A program made the position numbers and the translations under genes. A DNA stretch of 64,000 nt from Streptomyces coacervatus (lineage in GTDB: Bacteria > Actinomycetota > Actinomycetes > Streptomycetales > Streptomycetaceae), in the NCBI RefSeq assembly GCF_029223485.1, contig NZ_JARHTP010000005.1, forward strand, positions 1-64,000. Reading direction: 5' to 3'. The notes under the pieces are model-generated. The model was not told the DNA's origin and ran no database searches. It saw nothing but the letters and a program-made list of their open reading frames with translations. This document shows positions 45,113 through 54,300 of this stretch, one piece after another. Within the stretch, counting starts at the first letter, position 1; every line of letters begins with the position of its first letter.

Positions 45113-47314
45113 TCAGTGGCTGTCGGTGACGGTCAGCGGAGCGGTCGGTTGCGGCACGGTGGCTTGCGGGGGGTGCGCGAGGGCCGCTGCCGCGGAGGGC
45201 ACGGGGTGGCGCTCGGCGAAGGGGGTCACCGGCAGGTCCCGCTCGCCCAGGACGACATGGCGTACGACGCGTTCGGCGGCGCGTCCGTCGTCGTACGGGC
45301 AGAAGCGCTCACGGAAGGCGGTCCGCAGCTGGGTGGAGCGGGAGCCGCGCCAGTGGCCGGTGGCGAAGATGTCGATCAGCTCGTCCTCGCTGCGGGCGAC
45401 CGCACCCGGCGGACAGGCACGCACGTCGAAGTAGGTGCCGCGGGCCGCCTCGTACGCGGCCCGGTCGTCGTCGGGGGTGTGGATCACGATCGGCCGGTCG
45501 AGGCCCGCGTAGTCGAACATCAGGGACGAGTAGTCGGTGAGCAGGACGTCCGAGGCGAGGCAGAGGGACTCGACGCCGGGGTGGCCGCTCACATCGATGA
45601 TCCGTGCACCGGGCGGGACGGGGCTCTGGGTGCGGGCGAGGACGACGTACCGGGGGCCCAGGCGGCGCAGGAGGCGTTCCAGGTCCAGGGGGGAGTGCTG
45701 GGTGCGGCGGTGGTCGCGGTGGGCGGGGGCGTAGAGGACCGCGACGGTGTCCTCGGGGATGCCCAGGGCGGCGCGGAGGCGGGTGACCTCCGTCGAGGTG
45801 GCCTTCTGGAACACGTCGCTCTGCGGGGAGCCGTATTCGAGCGTGGTGTAGCCGCCCGGGTAGACGCGCTCCCAGGTGAGGGTGGAGTGGCGGTTGGCCG
45901 ATACGACGTAGTCCCACTTGTCGACGTCGGCGAGGAGCCCCTCGAAGTCCAGGCCGTGTGCTGCGGCCGGGCGTTCCTGGAGGTCGAGGCCCATGTGCGC
46001 GAGCGGGGTGCCGTGCAGGGTCTGGATCAGGACCTGGCCGGTGCGCTTGACCAGTCGGGGCTCGAAGCCGGTGTTGCTGACCAGGTACTTGGAGCGGGCC
46101 AGGGCCGTCCAGTAGGCGGCCGTGTCGGGGCGGCCGGTCCAGGCCGTGCGGATGTGCGGCGCGAAGGCGCGGAAGGCCTCCTCCAGGGCGCCGGGGTTGC
46201 AGCCCTTGCCGCGACCGTCGTACGCGGTGAAGACGGCACGGTCGGCGCGGAGCGGGAGCCGGAGCTGGATGCGGTAGTGCAGCCGCAGGGCCGTCGACCT
46301 GACGCTGCGCAGGAGTTTGACGGCGAGCTTGGCCGTGCGGCGGTGCGCGGCGGCCGCCAACTGCAGGGCGCGGTACGTGCGGTGCAGGCCCCAGCGGATC
46401 AGCGTGTGGCGGAGGCGGGACCCCGCGACGGGGGTGCGGGGGACGCGGTAACGGCGGTAGTGGGCGCGGGCCTTGCGCAGGAACTCGGCGCGCGAGCCGC
46501 GCGGCAGGCGGTCGCGGTGGGAGAACACCTTCGTCAGGTGGTCGACCATCCGGCGGAACAACACCGGCCGCCAGCGGGCTAGTTGGGGGCGCCCGTCGAG
46601 GAACGCGAAGACACGGTCGTACTGTTCGAAGAGGTCGAAGTGCTTACGGCTGGTGGTGGAGAGGATGCTGCCTTGGCGCCGCTGCCGGTAGTGGACGCAC
46701 ACCCGGTCGAGGGTCGTGATGGACTCCGCGGCCATCAGCACCGGGAACGTCCACGGGGTGTCCTCGTAGTAGCCCGGCGGGAAGGCGAAGCCCTCGCGCT
46801 CGACGAACTCCCGCCGGTATGCCTTGTTCCAGGCCACCATCAGCAGCTTCAGCAGGCCCGGGCGGTCCTCCAGGCGGAAGGGGGCCGGGCCCTGCTCGGT
46901 GAGCTGGTCGGCGACGACGTTGCGGACGATCTCGCCCGACCAGAACGTGCGCGCGTAGTCGTAGACGACGACGTCCGGCTCGCCCGTCTCCTTCAGCCGG
47001 TCGGCGATGGAGCGCAGGGCGTGCGGGGTGAGGGTGTCGTCGCCGTCCAGGAAGACCAGGTAGTCGCCGCTCGCCTGCTCCAGACCGGCGTTGCGGGCGC
47101 GGCCCAGACCCTGGTTCTCGGCCAGGTGCAGGGGGCGCACGCGCGGGTCACGCTCCGCGAACTCGTCGATGATCGCGCCGCTCGAGTCCGGCGAGCAGTC
47201 GTCGACGGCGATCAGTTCGAGATCGGGATACGACTGCGACAGCACCGATTCCAGGCATTCGTGCAGATACGCCTGAACCTTGTACGCGGGGACGATGACA
47301 CTGAACCTGGGCAA
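45113..47314 (-). CDS. GT2-CDP-glycerol glycerophosphotransferase fusion, paralogue 1
   Basis: A 733-residue paralogue, first of the tandem set. The codon that aligns with the Met of its sisters is TTG 47314 (PRFSVIVPAYKVQAYL follows), and no in-frame ATG or GTG lies just upstream. A rare TTG start with a poor Shine-Dalgarno would give weak translation. Seen: VDDCSPDSSG and LVFLDGDD in GT2; LHGTPLAHMG, LYAPAHRDH, LTDYSSLMFDYAGLDRP and RFCPYDDGRAAERVV in the transferase half. It shares operon direction with the other two. Three copies together suggest a polymer with several distinct linkages. Confidence 0.9.
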   Translation of the reverse strand: MPRFSVIVPAYKVQAYLHECLESVLSQSYPDLELIAVDDCSPDSSGAIIDEFAERDPRVRPLHLAENQGLGRARNAGLEQASGDYLVFLDGDDTLTPHALRSIADRLKETGEPDVVVYDYARTFWSGEIVRNVVADQLTEQGPAPFRLEDRPGLLKLLMVAWNKAYRREFVEREGFAFPPGYYEDTPWTFPVLMAAESITTLDRVCVHYRQRRQGSILSTTSRKHFDLFEQYDRVFAFLDGRPQLARWRPVLFRRMVDHLTKVFSHRDRLPRGSRAEFLRKARAHYRRYRVPRTPVAGSRLRHTLIRWGLHRTYRALQLAAAAHRRTAKLAVKLLRSVRSTALRLHYRIQLRLPLRADRAVFTAYDGRGKGCNPGALEEAFRAFAPHIRTAWTGRPDTAAYWTALARSKYLVSNTGFEPRLVKRTGQVLIQTLHGTPLAHMGLDLQERPAAAHGLDFEGLLADVDKWDYVVSANRHSTLTWERVYPGGYTTLEYGSPQSDVFQKATSTEVTRLRAALGIPEDTVAVLYAPAHRDHRRTQHSPLDLERLLRRLGPRYVVLARTQSPVPPGARIIDVSGHPGVESLCLASDVLLTDYSSLMFDYAGLDRPIVIHTPDDDRAAYEAARGTYFDVRACPPGAVARSEDELIDIFATGHWRGSRSTQLRTAFRERFCPYDDGRAAERVVRHVVLGERDLPVTPFAERHPVPSAAAALAHPPQATVPQPTAPLTVTDSH

Positions 47315-47420
47315 AGGACATCCATGGGTCGGCGCGGACTACAGGGCCTTGCCCGGGAACGGCCGATGGAGTGACTTGGTTACGGTGCCTGCGGCATACG
47401 GGGGATCCTGGGTGAACGAA

Positions 47421-47450
47421 AGGGGGCGGGACCGTAACGTCCCACCCCCT
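47421..47450 (-). terminator. terminator of the sugar ABC importer operon
   Basis: AGGGGGCGGGAC (47421-47432) pairs with GTCCCACCCCCT (47439-47450) with one mismatch, in the gap just past the leftward malG-like stop (47471). Confidence 0.7.
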
Positions 47451-47470
47451 CAATCCCGTTGTCCTACGGG

Positions 47471-48352
47471 CTATTTGACGGCTCCCGCCATCACGCCCGA
47501 GACGAACTGCCGCTGGAACGCGAAGAACACGGCCAGCGGGATCACCATCGAGATGAACGCGCCGGGTGCCAGCACGTCGATGTTGTTGCCGAACTGCCGT
47601 ACCTGCTGCTGCAGTGCGACCGTCAGCGGCTGCGACTCCGCGTTCGAGAACACCAGCGCCACCAGCATGTCGTTCCACACCCACAGGAACTGGAAGATGC
47701 CGAGGGACGCGATCGCCGGCGCGCCCAGCGGCATGACGACCGTGAGGAACAGCCGGGTCTCGCCGGCGCCGTCCAGCCGTGCCGCCTCCAGGAGTTCACG
47801 CGGGATCTCGGCGAAGAAGTTCCTCAGCAGGAAGATGGCGAACGGCAGCCCGAAGCCGACGTGGAAGAGGACCACGCCGATGATGTCGCCGAAGATCCCG
47901 ATCCGGCCGAAGAGATCGGCGAGCGGGATCAGGGCGACCTGGACCGGGACGACGAGAAGTGCCACGACGACCAGGAACCACCAGTCGCGGCCCTTGAAGT
48001 CCATCCAGGCGAAGGCGTATCCGGCCATCGCGCCGAGCAGCACCACGAGGAGCGTGGCCGGGACCGTGATCCAGACGGTGTTGAACAGCGCGTGGGTGAT
48101 CGCGTCCTTCTCCAGGAGCGACTGGTAGCTCTTGGCGGTCAGTTGGCTCGGCGCCGTGAACACCTTCCACCAGCCCGAGGCGGCGATGTCGGTCGGGTCG
48201 CGGAACGAGGAGACCAGCAGGCCGAAGGTGGGCACCAGCCAGAACAGGGCGACCACGATCAGGAAGATCCGCATCACCCCGCCCGCCGTACCGCTCGCCA
48301 CCCGCGCGGCGAGGGTGCGCTTGGCGCGCACGGTCGTGTCGAGGGTGGTCAC
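47471..48352 (-). CDS. sugar ABC importer permease, MalG-like
   Basis: A 293-residue permease with six helices. Seen: the C-terminal-half EAA loop LLEAARLDGAGETRLFLTVVMPLGAPAI, the conserved ATPase contact in MalG/AmyC permeases. GTG 48352 overlaps the TGA of the MalF-like gene (GTGA), so the two are coupled. Function: with the MalF-like partner it forms the translocation pore for an oligosaccharide. No ATPase gene is present in the operon; a shared MsiK-type ATPase is usual in Streptomyces. Confidence 0.92.
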   Translation of the reverse strand: MTTLDTTVRAKRTLAARVASGTAGGVMRIFLIVVALFWLVPTFGLLVSSFRDPTDIAASGWWKVFTAPSQLTAKSYQSLLEKDAITHALFNTVWITVPATLLVVLLGAMAGYAFAWMDFKGRDWWFLVVVALLVVPVQVALIPLADLFGRIGIFGDIIGVVLFHVGFGLPFAIFLLRNFFAEIPRELLEAARLDGAGETRLFLTVVMPLGAPAIASLGIFQFLWVWNDMLVALVFSNAESQPLTVALQQQVRQFGNNIDVLAPGAFISMVIPLAVFFAFQRQFVSGVMAGAVK

Positions 48353-49701
48353 CGCTGACGCTCCTTCCTCAGCCGGCGGATGTTCACGAACATCACCGGC
48401 AGTACGAGCAGCAGCAGGATGACGCCGATCGCGCTGCCGACGCCCTCGTTGCCGCCGCCGCCGAAGGACGACAGGAACAGCTGCAGGGCAAGGACGTTGG
48501 CGTCGTCCTGGCTGGGCTGCGGGGCGATGATGTAGACCAGGTCGAAGATCTTCATCACGTTGATCATGAGCGTGATGAGGACGACGACCAGGACGGGGGC
48601 GAGGAGGGGGACGGTGACCCTTCGGAACACCTGCCATTCGTTGGCGCCGTCCACGCGGGCCGCTTCGAGCAGGTTGCGGTCGACGCCGGCCAGGCCCGCC
48701 GCGATCAGCACCATCGCGAAGCCCGCCCACATCCATACGTACGCGCCGATGATGGCCGGGGTGACCAGCGTCGGGCCGAGCCAGTCGATGCCGTTGTACG
48801 GTGCTGAGAAGTTCGAGGCGGGGAGCCTGAGTTGGGCCCCGTCGGCACTCGCCGGGAGGGTGAAGGTGCCGTCGGCGCCGCTCTTCGCGGAAGCGACCAC
48901 CTTGCCGCCCTTCACGGCCTCGACCTTCACGCCCTTGAGCGCCTTCTCACCGGGGTCGACCTTGCCCTTTGTGCCACCGCCGCCCAGCTTGAAGTCCAGC
49001 CAGACGGTGCCCGTGATGCCCGGACCGCTCGCCGTCTTCGCGTTCTCGGGAGTGCCCGGCAGCCTGTTGGGCGCGATGCCGACGAGAGGGAGCAGGGCCG
49101 GGGTGCCCGCGTGCACGGTGCCGGTCGTGGTGAACGAGCCGCCGCCGGACGGCTTGAGATCGCTCGCCGTCGCGTTCGGCCGGGCGTTGGGATAGACGGA
49201 GGAGGAGACGAAGGTGTCGTGGATCGACTTGGCGACCGCGTTGGCGGCGCCCAGGCCCGGGTCCTGCTCGTAGACGAGACGGAAGATGATCCCGGCCGCG
49301 AGCATCGAGATCGCCATCGGCATGAAGACGATCAGCTTGAACGCCGTTCCCCAGCGCACCCGTTCGGTCATCACGGCGAAGATCAGACCGAGCGCGGTGA
49401 CCAGGGCCGGCGCCACCGCCACCCAGATCGCGGTGTTGCGTACGGCGGTCAGTGTGGCGCTGTTGCTGAAGATGTCGCCGTAGTTCTTCAGCCCGACGAA
49501 ACCGGAGCCGTCGGCGTCGTAGAGACTGCGCCAGACCGAGTACCCGATCGGGTAGACCACGAGCGCCCCGAGAAGCACGAACGCGGGCAGCAGGAACAGC
49601 ACCGCCACCCACAGCCGTGTCCCCGTGACGCTCTTGCGCGGCGAGACGGAGGGCGTCGGCAGTGCGCCGGCGCCCCCTGCCGAATTCGCTACGGACGTCA
49701 T
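48349..49701 (-). CDS. sugar ABC importer permease, MalF-like, with an inserted extracytoplasmic domain
   Basis: A 450-residue permease, 120-150 residues longer than most MalF/AmyD types. Helices: residues ~29-50, 90-110, 121-140, then an insert of about 145 residues (157-303), then ~312-335 and further helices to 440. The EAA loop (LLEAARVDGANEWQVFRRVTVP, about 344-365) is intact. The insert contains a segment at ~228-296 (GITGTVWLDFKLG...GVKVEAVKGGKVVA...GADGTFTLPA) with the fold signature of SdrD/CnaB-like beta-sandwich repeats. In E. coli MalF a different loop at this position docks the binding protein, so a similar role is likely. ATG 49701 is the start. Confidence 0.9.
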   Translation of the reverse strand: MTSVANSAGGAGALPTPSVSPRKSVTGTRLWVAVLFLLPAFVLLGALVVYPIGYSVWRSLYDADGSGFVGLKNYGDIFSNSATLTAVRNTAIWVAVAPALVTALGLIFAVMTERVRWGTAFKLIVFMPMAISMLAAGIIFRLVYEQDPGLGAANAVAKSIHDTFVSSSVYPNARPNATASDLKPSGGGSFTTTGTVHAGTPALLPLVGIAPNRLPGTPENAKTASGPGITGTVWLDFKLGGGGTKGKVDPGEKALKGVKVEAVKGGKVVASAKSGADGTFTLPASADGAQLRLPASNFSAPYNGIDWLGPTLVTPAIIGAYVWMWAGFAMVLIAAGLAGVDRNLLEAARVDGANEWQVFRRVTVPLLAPVLVVVLITLMINVMKIFDLVYIIAPQPSQDDANVLALQLFLSSFGGGGNEGVGSAIGVILLLLVLPVMFVNIRRLRKERQR

Positions 49702-49711
49702 GGCCTCGCCG

Positions 49712-51088
49712 TCAGCCCGCCGCGTACGCCTTGGCCGCGTCGGCCTCCAGCTTCTGCTGGGTGCCGGCCACGTCCTTCGGGTTCCTCAGGAAGTCCTGCA
49801 GGTCCTTCCACTCGCCGATGCCCGCCGTGCCGCCGAAGGCCGCCGGTGCCTGGTCGGACATGTCGAAGCGGAAGTCGTCACCGGCCGCGAGCAGCTGCTT
49901 GGCGATCTGGCCGGTGATCGCGTCCTTGTACTTGGACTGGTCCATCTCCTTGTTCGGGGAGAGGATGCCGCCCTGCGCCGCCCAGATCTCCGCCGCGTCG
50001 GTGGAGGCCAGGAACGTCAGCAGCGCCTGCGCGCCCTTGCTGTCCTTCAGCGCCACGGCCACGTCGCCGCCGCTGACCACGGGGGCCTGGGAGCCGACCG
50101 CCGGGAACGGGAAGACCTTCGCGTCCGTGCCCAGCTTCGCCTTGGTGTCACCGTTGATGTTCGCCGCGACGAAGTCGCCCTCGAAGACCATCGCCGCCGG
50201 GGTGGAGCCGGAGAAGGTCTGCGTGACCGACTTCGGGAACTCCGTGTTCAGCGCGCCCTTGGTGCCGCCCGCGATCAGGTCGTTCTTGCCCCAGAGCTGG
50301 GCGAGCGTGGTCAGGGCCTGCTTGACCGAGGGGTCGGTCCACTTGATCTTGTGTGCGGCCAGTTGGTCGTACTTCTCGGGGCCCGCCTGGGAGAGATAGA
50401 CGTTCTCGAACCAGTCGGTGAGCGTCCAGCCGTCCGCGCCGCCGACCGACACGGCGGGTGAGCCGGCGTCCGACAGTGTCTGCGCGGTGCTGAGGAAGTC
50501 CTTCCAGGTCTTCGGCGCCTGCGTGATGCCCGCCGCGTCGAAGGCCTTGGTGTTGTACCAGACCAGGGACTTGTTGGCGGCCTTGGCGTAAACGCCGTAC
50601 TGCTTGCCCTTCCAGGCGCCGAGGTCGACCCAGCCCTTGGAGAAGTTCTTCTCCAACTGGGCCTTGGCTTCCGGGCCGAGGGGCTTGAGCCAGCCCTTGT
50701 CCGCGAACTGGTGCAACACGCCGACCTGGGGCAGGAACGCGACGTCCGGCGGCTTGCCGCCCTGGATCTTGGTACCGAGGAACGTGGAGGTGTTGTTGCC
50801 GGTCGGCACGAAGTCGACCTTGGCGCCGGTGCGCTTCTTGAACTCGTCCATGACCTTCATGAAGTTGTCCTGCTCGGCGCCGGTCCAGACGGCGGCCACC
50901 TCAAGCGTCTGGCCGCTCAGTTTGGGCAGTGTGACGGAGCCTGAGCTCGACGAGCTGCCACCGCCGTTGCTGCTCTTGTTGCCGCTTCCGCCGCAGCCCG
51001 TGAGTGCCAGCGCGAGTGCCGCTGCGAGGAGTGCGGCTGCGGATTTGGCGGCCCTGCGTGTCCGGTTCTTGCTGCTCGTGCTGCGCAT
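49712..51088 (-). CDS. sugar ABC importer solute-binding lipoprotein
   Basis: A 458-residue extracytoplasmic binding protein (SBP_bac_1 family). Seen: basic N-terminus, hydrophobic signal (AAALLAAALALALTGC), lipidated Cys32, a Ser/Gly-rich linker, then the two-lobe fold with GKPPDVAFLPQVG and LLTFLASTDAAEIWAAQGG. GTG 51091 is an alternative start one codon upstream. It is the first gene of the importer operon. The ligand is a sugar or oligosaccharide by family; no glycosidase gene is adjacent, so the specific sugar is unknown. Confidence 0.92.
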   Translation of the reverse strand: MRSTSSKNRTRRAAKSAAALLAAALALALTGCGGSGNKSSNGGGSSSSSGSVTLPKLSGQTLEVAAVWTGAEQDNFMKVMDEFKKRTGAKVDFVPTGNNTSTFLGTKIQGGKPPDVAFLPQVGVLHQFADKGWLKPLGPEAKAQLEKNFSKGWVDLGAWKGKQYGVYAKAANKSLVWYNTKAFDAAGITQAPKTWKDFLSTAQTLSDAGSPAVSVGGADGWTLTDWFENVYLSQAGPEKYDQLAAHKIKWTDPSVKQALTTLAQLWGKNDLIAGGTKGALNTEFPKSVTQTFSGSTPAAMVFEGDFVAANINGDTKAKLGTDAKVFPFPAVGSQAPVVSGGDVAVALKDSKGAQALLTFLASTDAAEIWAAQGGILSPNKEMDQSKYKDAITGQIAKQLLAAGDDFRFDMSDQAPAAFGGTAGIGEWKDLQDFLRNPKDVAGTQQKLEADAAKAYAAG

Positions 51089-51349
51089 CACTGCCCCGTT
51101 CTTCGATCTTCGTCGAACGTCGAGCGCTGTCCCGTGTGATCTGGTCTACGCCCGCGGGAATGGGTCGGCAAGTGTGCGTCCGCTGTCAACCGGGGGATCG
51201 TGACTGCCTTGTGACGGTTGCCTCCGGCGGTTGGGCCGGTATGCAGGCGCGTGGGGGTGCGCGGCCCTGGGGGCTGTGCCCCCAGACCCCCCATCGGCCC
51301 GAAAGGCCTCGTCCTCAAACGCCGGACGGGCTGGGTACACAGACCGGCG
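51089..51349. promoter_or_regulatory. promoter region of the importer operon, with dyad and dispersed repeat
   Basis: TTCGA (51102-51106) and TCGAA (51113-51117) form a 16-base dyad 14 bases before the binding-protein start, a candidate LacI-type operator. A Streptomyces-type repeat lies at 51267-51333 (separate entry). No gene is present. Confidence 0.4.
51267..51333. repeat. dispersed intergenic repeat, copy 1
   Basis: This segment has CTGGGGGCTGTGCCCCCAG (a hairpin) then GGCCTCGTCCTCAAACGCCG and GGACGGGCTGG. The same elements occur inverted at 58246-58315. Such short G/C-rich sequences recur between genes in Streptomyces genomes and may be transcription-end or REP-like elements. Confidence 0.75.
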
Positions 51350-54300
51350 CTACAGAAGTGACGGGACTTCAGATGCTGAAACCTCCCGCGCCGCCCGCTC
51401 CAGTGCGCTGGCCAGCAACGCCAGATCCGTCGGGCCGTTGCCCAGTTCTCGTACGGGTCTGCGGGTCGGGGGGTCGCCCATGCGCTGCCAGTCCAGGGGG
51501 ACGACCGTGGGGCGGAGGGTTGCCGTGCGGGGGATGCGGCCGGTGACGCGGCCGCCCTGGAAGGGGGTCGTCCTGCCGTCGGGGCGGGTCAGGCTGCCGC
51601 GGCCCGGTGCCGGTTCGTCGGGGCCGGTGCCCAGGGCGTCGAGGGTCACGCGGAGGGTGGCCTTCCGGGCCGGTTCCGTGTCCGCCGTACGGCCCCCGGG
51701 GGCGGTCGCGGCCACCATGTGGACGCCGAGTTGCTCGCCCTCGCGGGCCACCGCCTCCAGCGCCCGCATGACGGAACCCGCGGCCGGGCGGCCCGGTGAG
51801 CCGAGTGCGGGGGAGACCAGGGCGTCCAGGTCGTCCACGACCACCACGAGCCGGGGGAGCGGTGGTGCTGCCTCCGTCTGTCGGCGCGCCGCTCCCGGGC
51901 GCAGCCGTATCGTCGAGCTGGGCGGGGATTCCAGGTCGCCGGATGCGGTCGCTCCGGTCGCCCGCTGGGACACGATGCGGCCCGACAGCTCCCGGCCCCT
52001 GTGCCACTCGGTGAACGCGGAGCGGCCCAGCAGCTCGGCCCGGCGTTTCAGCTCGGCGCTCAGGGACTGGGCGAACTCCCGCATCCGGACAGGGTCGTTG
52101 GCGGTGAGATGGGTCGTCACGTGCGGGACGTCCGTACAGACGCGCAGGCCGTCGCCGTGGCCGCCGCCCGCGCCCACGCTGTCCCGGCCGTCCATCAGGA
52201 CGATGCCCAGCCGGTCGGGGCGCTCGGCCGCGGCCAGCGAGGCGACCACGGCCCGCAGCAGCTCCGTACGTCCGCTGCCCGGCGGGCCCTCGATCAGCAG
52301 GTGCGGGCCGTCGGCGGCGAGATCCGCGCTGACCGGGCCGCGCGGACCGGCCCCGAGCACGGCCCAGGCCCGCCCGCCGAGCGCCTGCGCGTCGTCCGCC
52401 GCGTCCGCCCAACGCGCCATCAGCGACGCCGGGGTGGCCCTTGCGAGCCCCAACTCGTCCAGCAGCCGCGCCGCTTGGGGCAACGGCACCGACACGCGTG
52501 CGTGCCGCTCGGTGCCGGAACCGTCCGTCCTGAGCGGCGCCAGCGCCCGCGCGAACCGCTCGGCCCAGGCGAGGGAGACGGCGTCCACGGCGGCCACGGT
52601 GCCGGGGCCCATGGGGCCGGGGTGGGTCGTACCCGTGAGTGGGGCGGCGGCCGGGGCTATGGGTGCCGGCGCGGGCATGGGCATGGTGTGCGTGTCTGTC
52701 GGTGCGGGCGGTTCGGCCGGGGCCGGCGGCGTCGGTGTCCGGTCCGCGGTCCCGCTTCCGGGGGCCCCGGAACCGGTCCGCGCCACCCGCATCAGCCGCA
52801 GCGCCGTCGCCACGTCGCCGCTCAGCAGCGCCACCGCTCCGCAGTCCCGGAACGCCGGTGCCACCGCGCAGGCCGCCTCGTACGTCTCCGTCACCGGCGA
52901 CGCGGGCGACGCCGACACCGTCTCGGCGAGGCAGACGACATGTATTCCGGCCCGCGGTCCCTCCAGCGCCAGCCGCGCCACCGCCTCCCGCACCGCGGCG
53001 CCTCCGGGGTCGCCGTCCACGACGACCACGCTGTACGGCCCGGGGAAGCCGTCCGTCGCCTCCGCGCCCTCGTCGGTACGCGCCCAGGAGGGCCGCCGGG
53101 CGGTACTGCGGGTAGGGGAATGGCCGCCGGCCATGTGTGCCGGCCCTGTTCCGTTCCTTGCCTCCGTCTGCTGGTCCTCCAGGCGTCGCAGCAACTCGTC
53201 GGTGCGGGCCGTGGCCTGTTCGCGGTCGTAGGCGAGGAGGAGACGGCAGTCCTGGCCGTGGCCGGGGCGGAGGTGGGGGAGCCAGCCCAGCCAGGACCAC
53301 TCCGCCGTGCGCTCCTCCAGGGGGCGTGAGCGGTCCGCGGCGATCAGGACGATCTCCAGGGCGTCCGGGGAGTGCAGCGCGGCGAGCTGGGCCAGCACCG
53401 CGCGGGCCAGCCCGGACAGCCGGGTGCGGGGGCCGGCCAGGCCCAGCGCTCCGGCCTCGCGCAGATCCGCGGTCACCGGCACCGCGGGCAGCAGCCCGGA
53501 GCCGTCGGGCGCCGCCCGGTCCGCCGTGCCGAGCCGCACCGTGAGCGCCTCCGGGTGCCCCGGCCCGCGCTCCCACAGCCGCGGGCCCGGGCCGAGCGCC
53601 GTCAGCAGCAGCGCCGCCGGGTCGGGCCAGGTCTCCGGGAGCTGGGGGCCGGTGAGCGGCGCGGGCCCCGGCGTCGTATCGGGGCCGTCCTCCTCGTCGT
53701 ACGCCTCGCCCTCGGGCGGCAGCTGCTCGCCGCGCCCGCCGGCCAACCGTCGCGCCCACGCCGAGAGGCCCCCGCGCCTGCGCAGGCCCGGGGGCACGTC
53801 GGTCCCGCGCAGCGGGGTTCCCTTGCGCCCGCCCGTTCCGGGGGCGTTCGGGTCTTCCGGTGCGGCCGTGGACGAGTCCCATACGACTGCACCGAACCGG
53901 CCCGCGTGGGTGTCACCGCCCGCCGCGAACCCTCCTGCGACGCTGGTCTCGATGCGCGGTGCCCCGCCCTGCTCGGGCACCAGCTGGGGTTCGGCGGAGT
54001 CGTGTCCCTGGGCGGCGGGTACGCCGCGCGAGGGCGTGGCGGAGATGTCGCCGCCGTCGGCCACGCGCGCGTGAGGTGTCGTTTCCGGCGCCGCCGTGCC
54101 GCTTGCCGGGGCCGGCGCTGTCCCCGCCTCCTGCTCGCGCCCGGAGGGAACGCGCACATGCCCCTCCCCGTCCGGAGCCGTCGGCACCCGCGCCCCCGGC
54201 CCTCCGGCCGGAGCGACCCGCAGTGCCGACTCCCCGATACGGAGCAGCGCGCCCGGTGTGAAACGCACCGCCCGCTTGCTCAGGCGGGTGCCGTCCAGAG

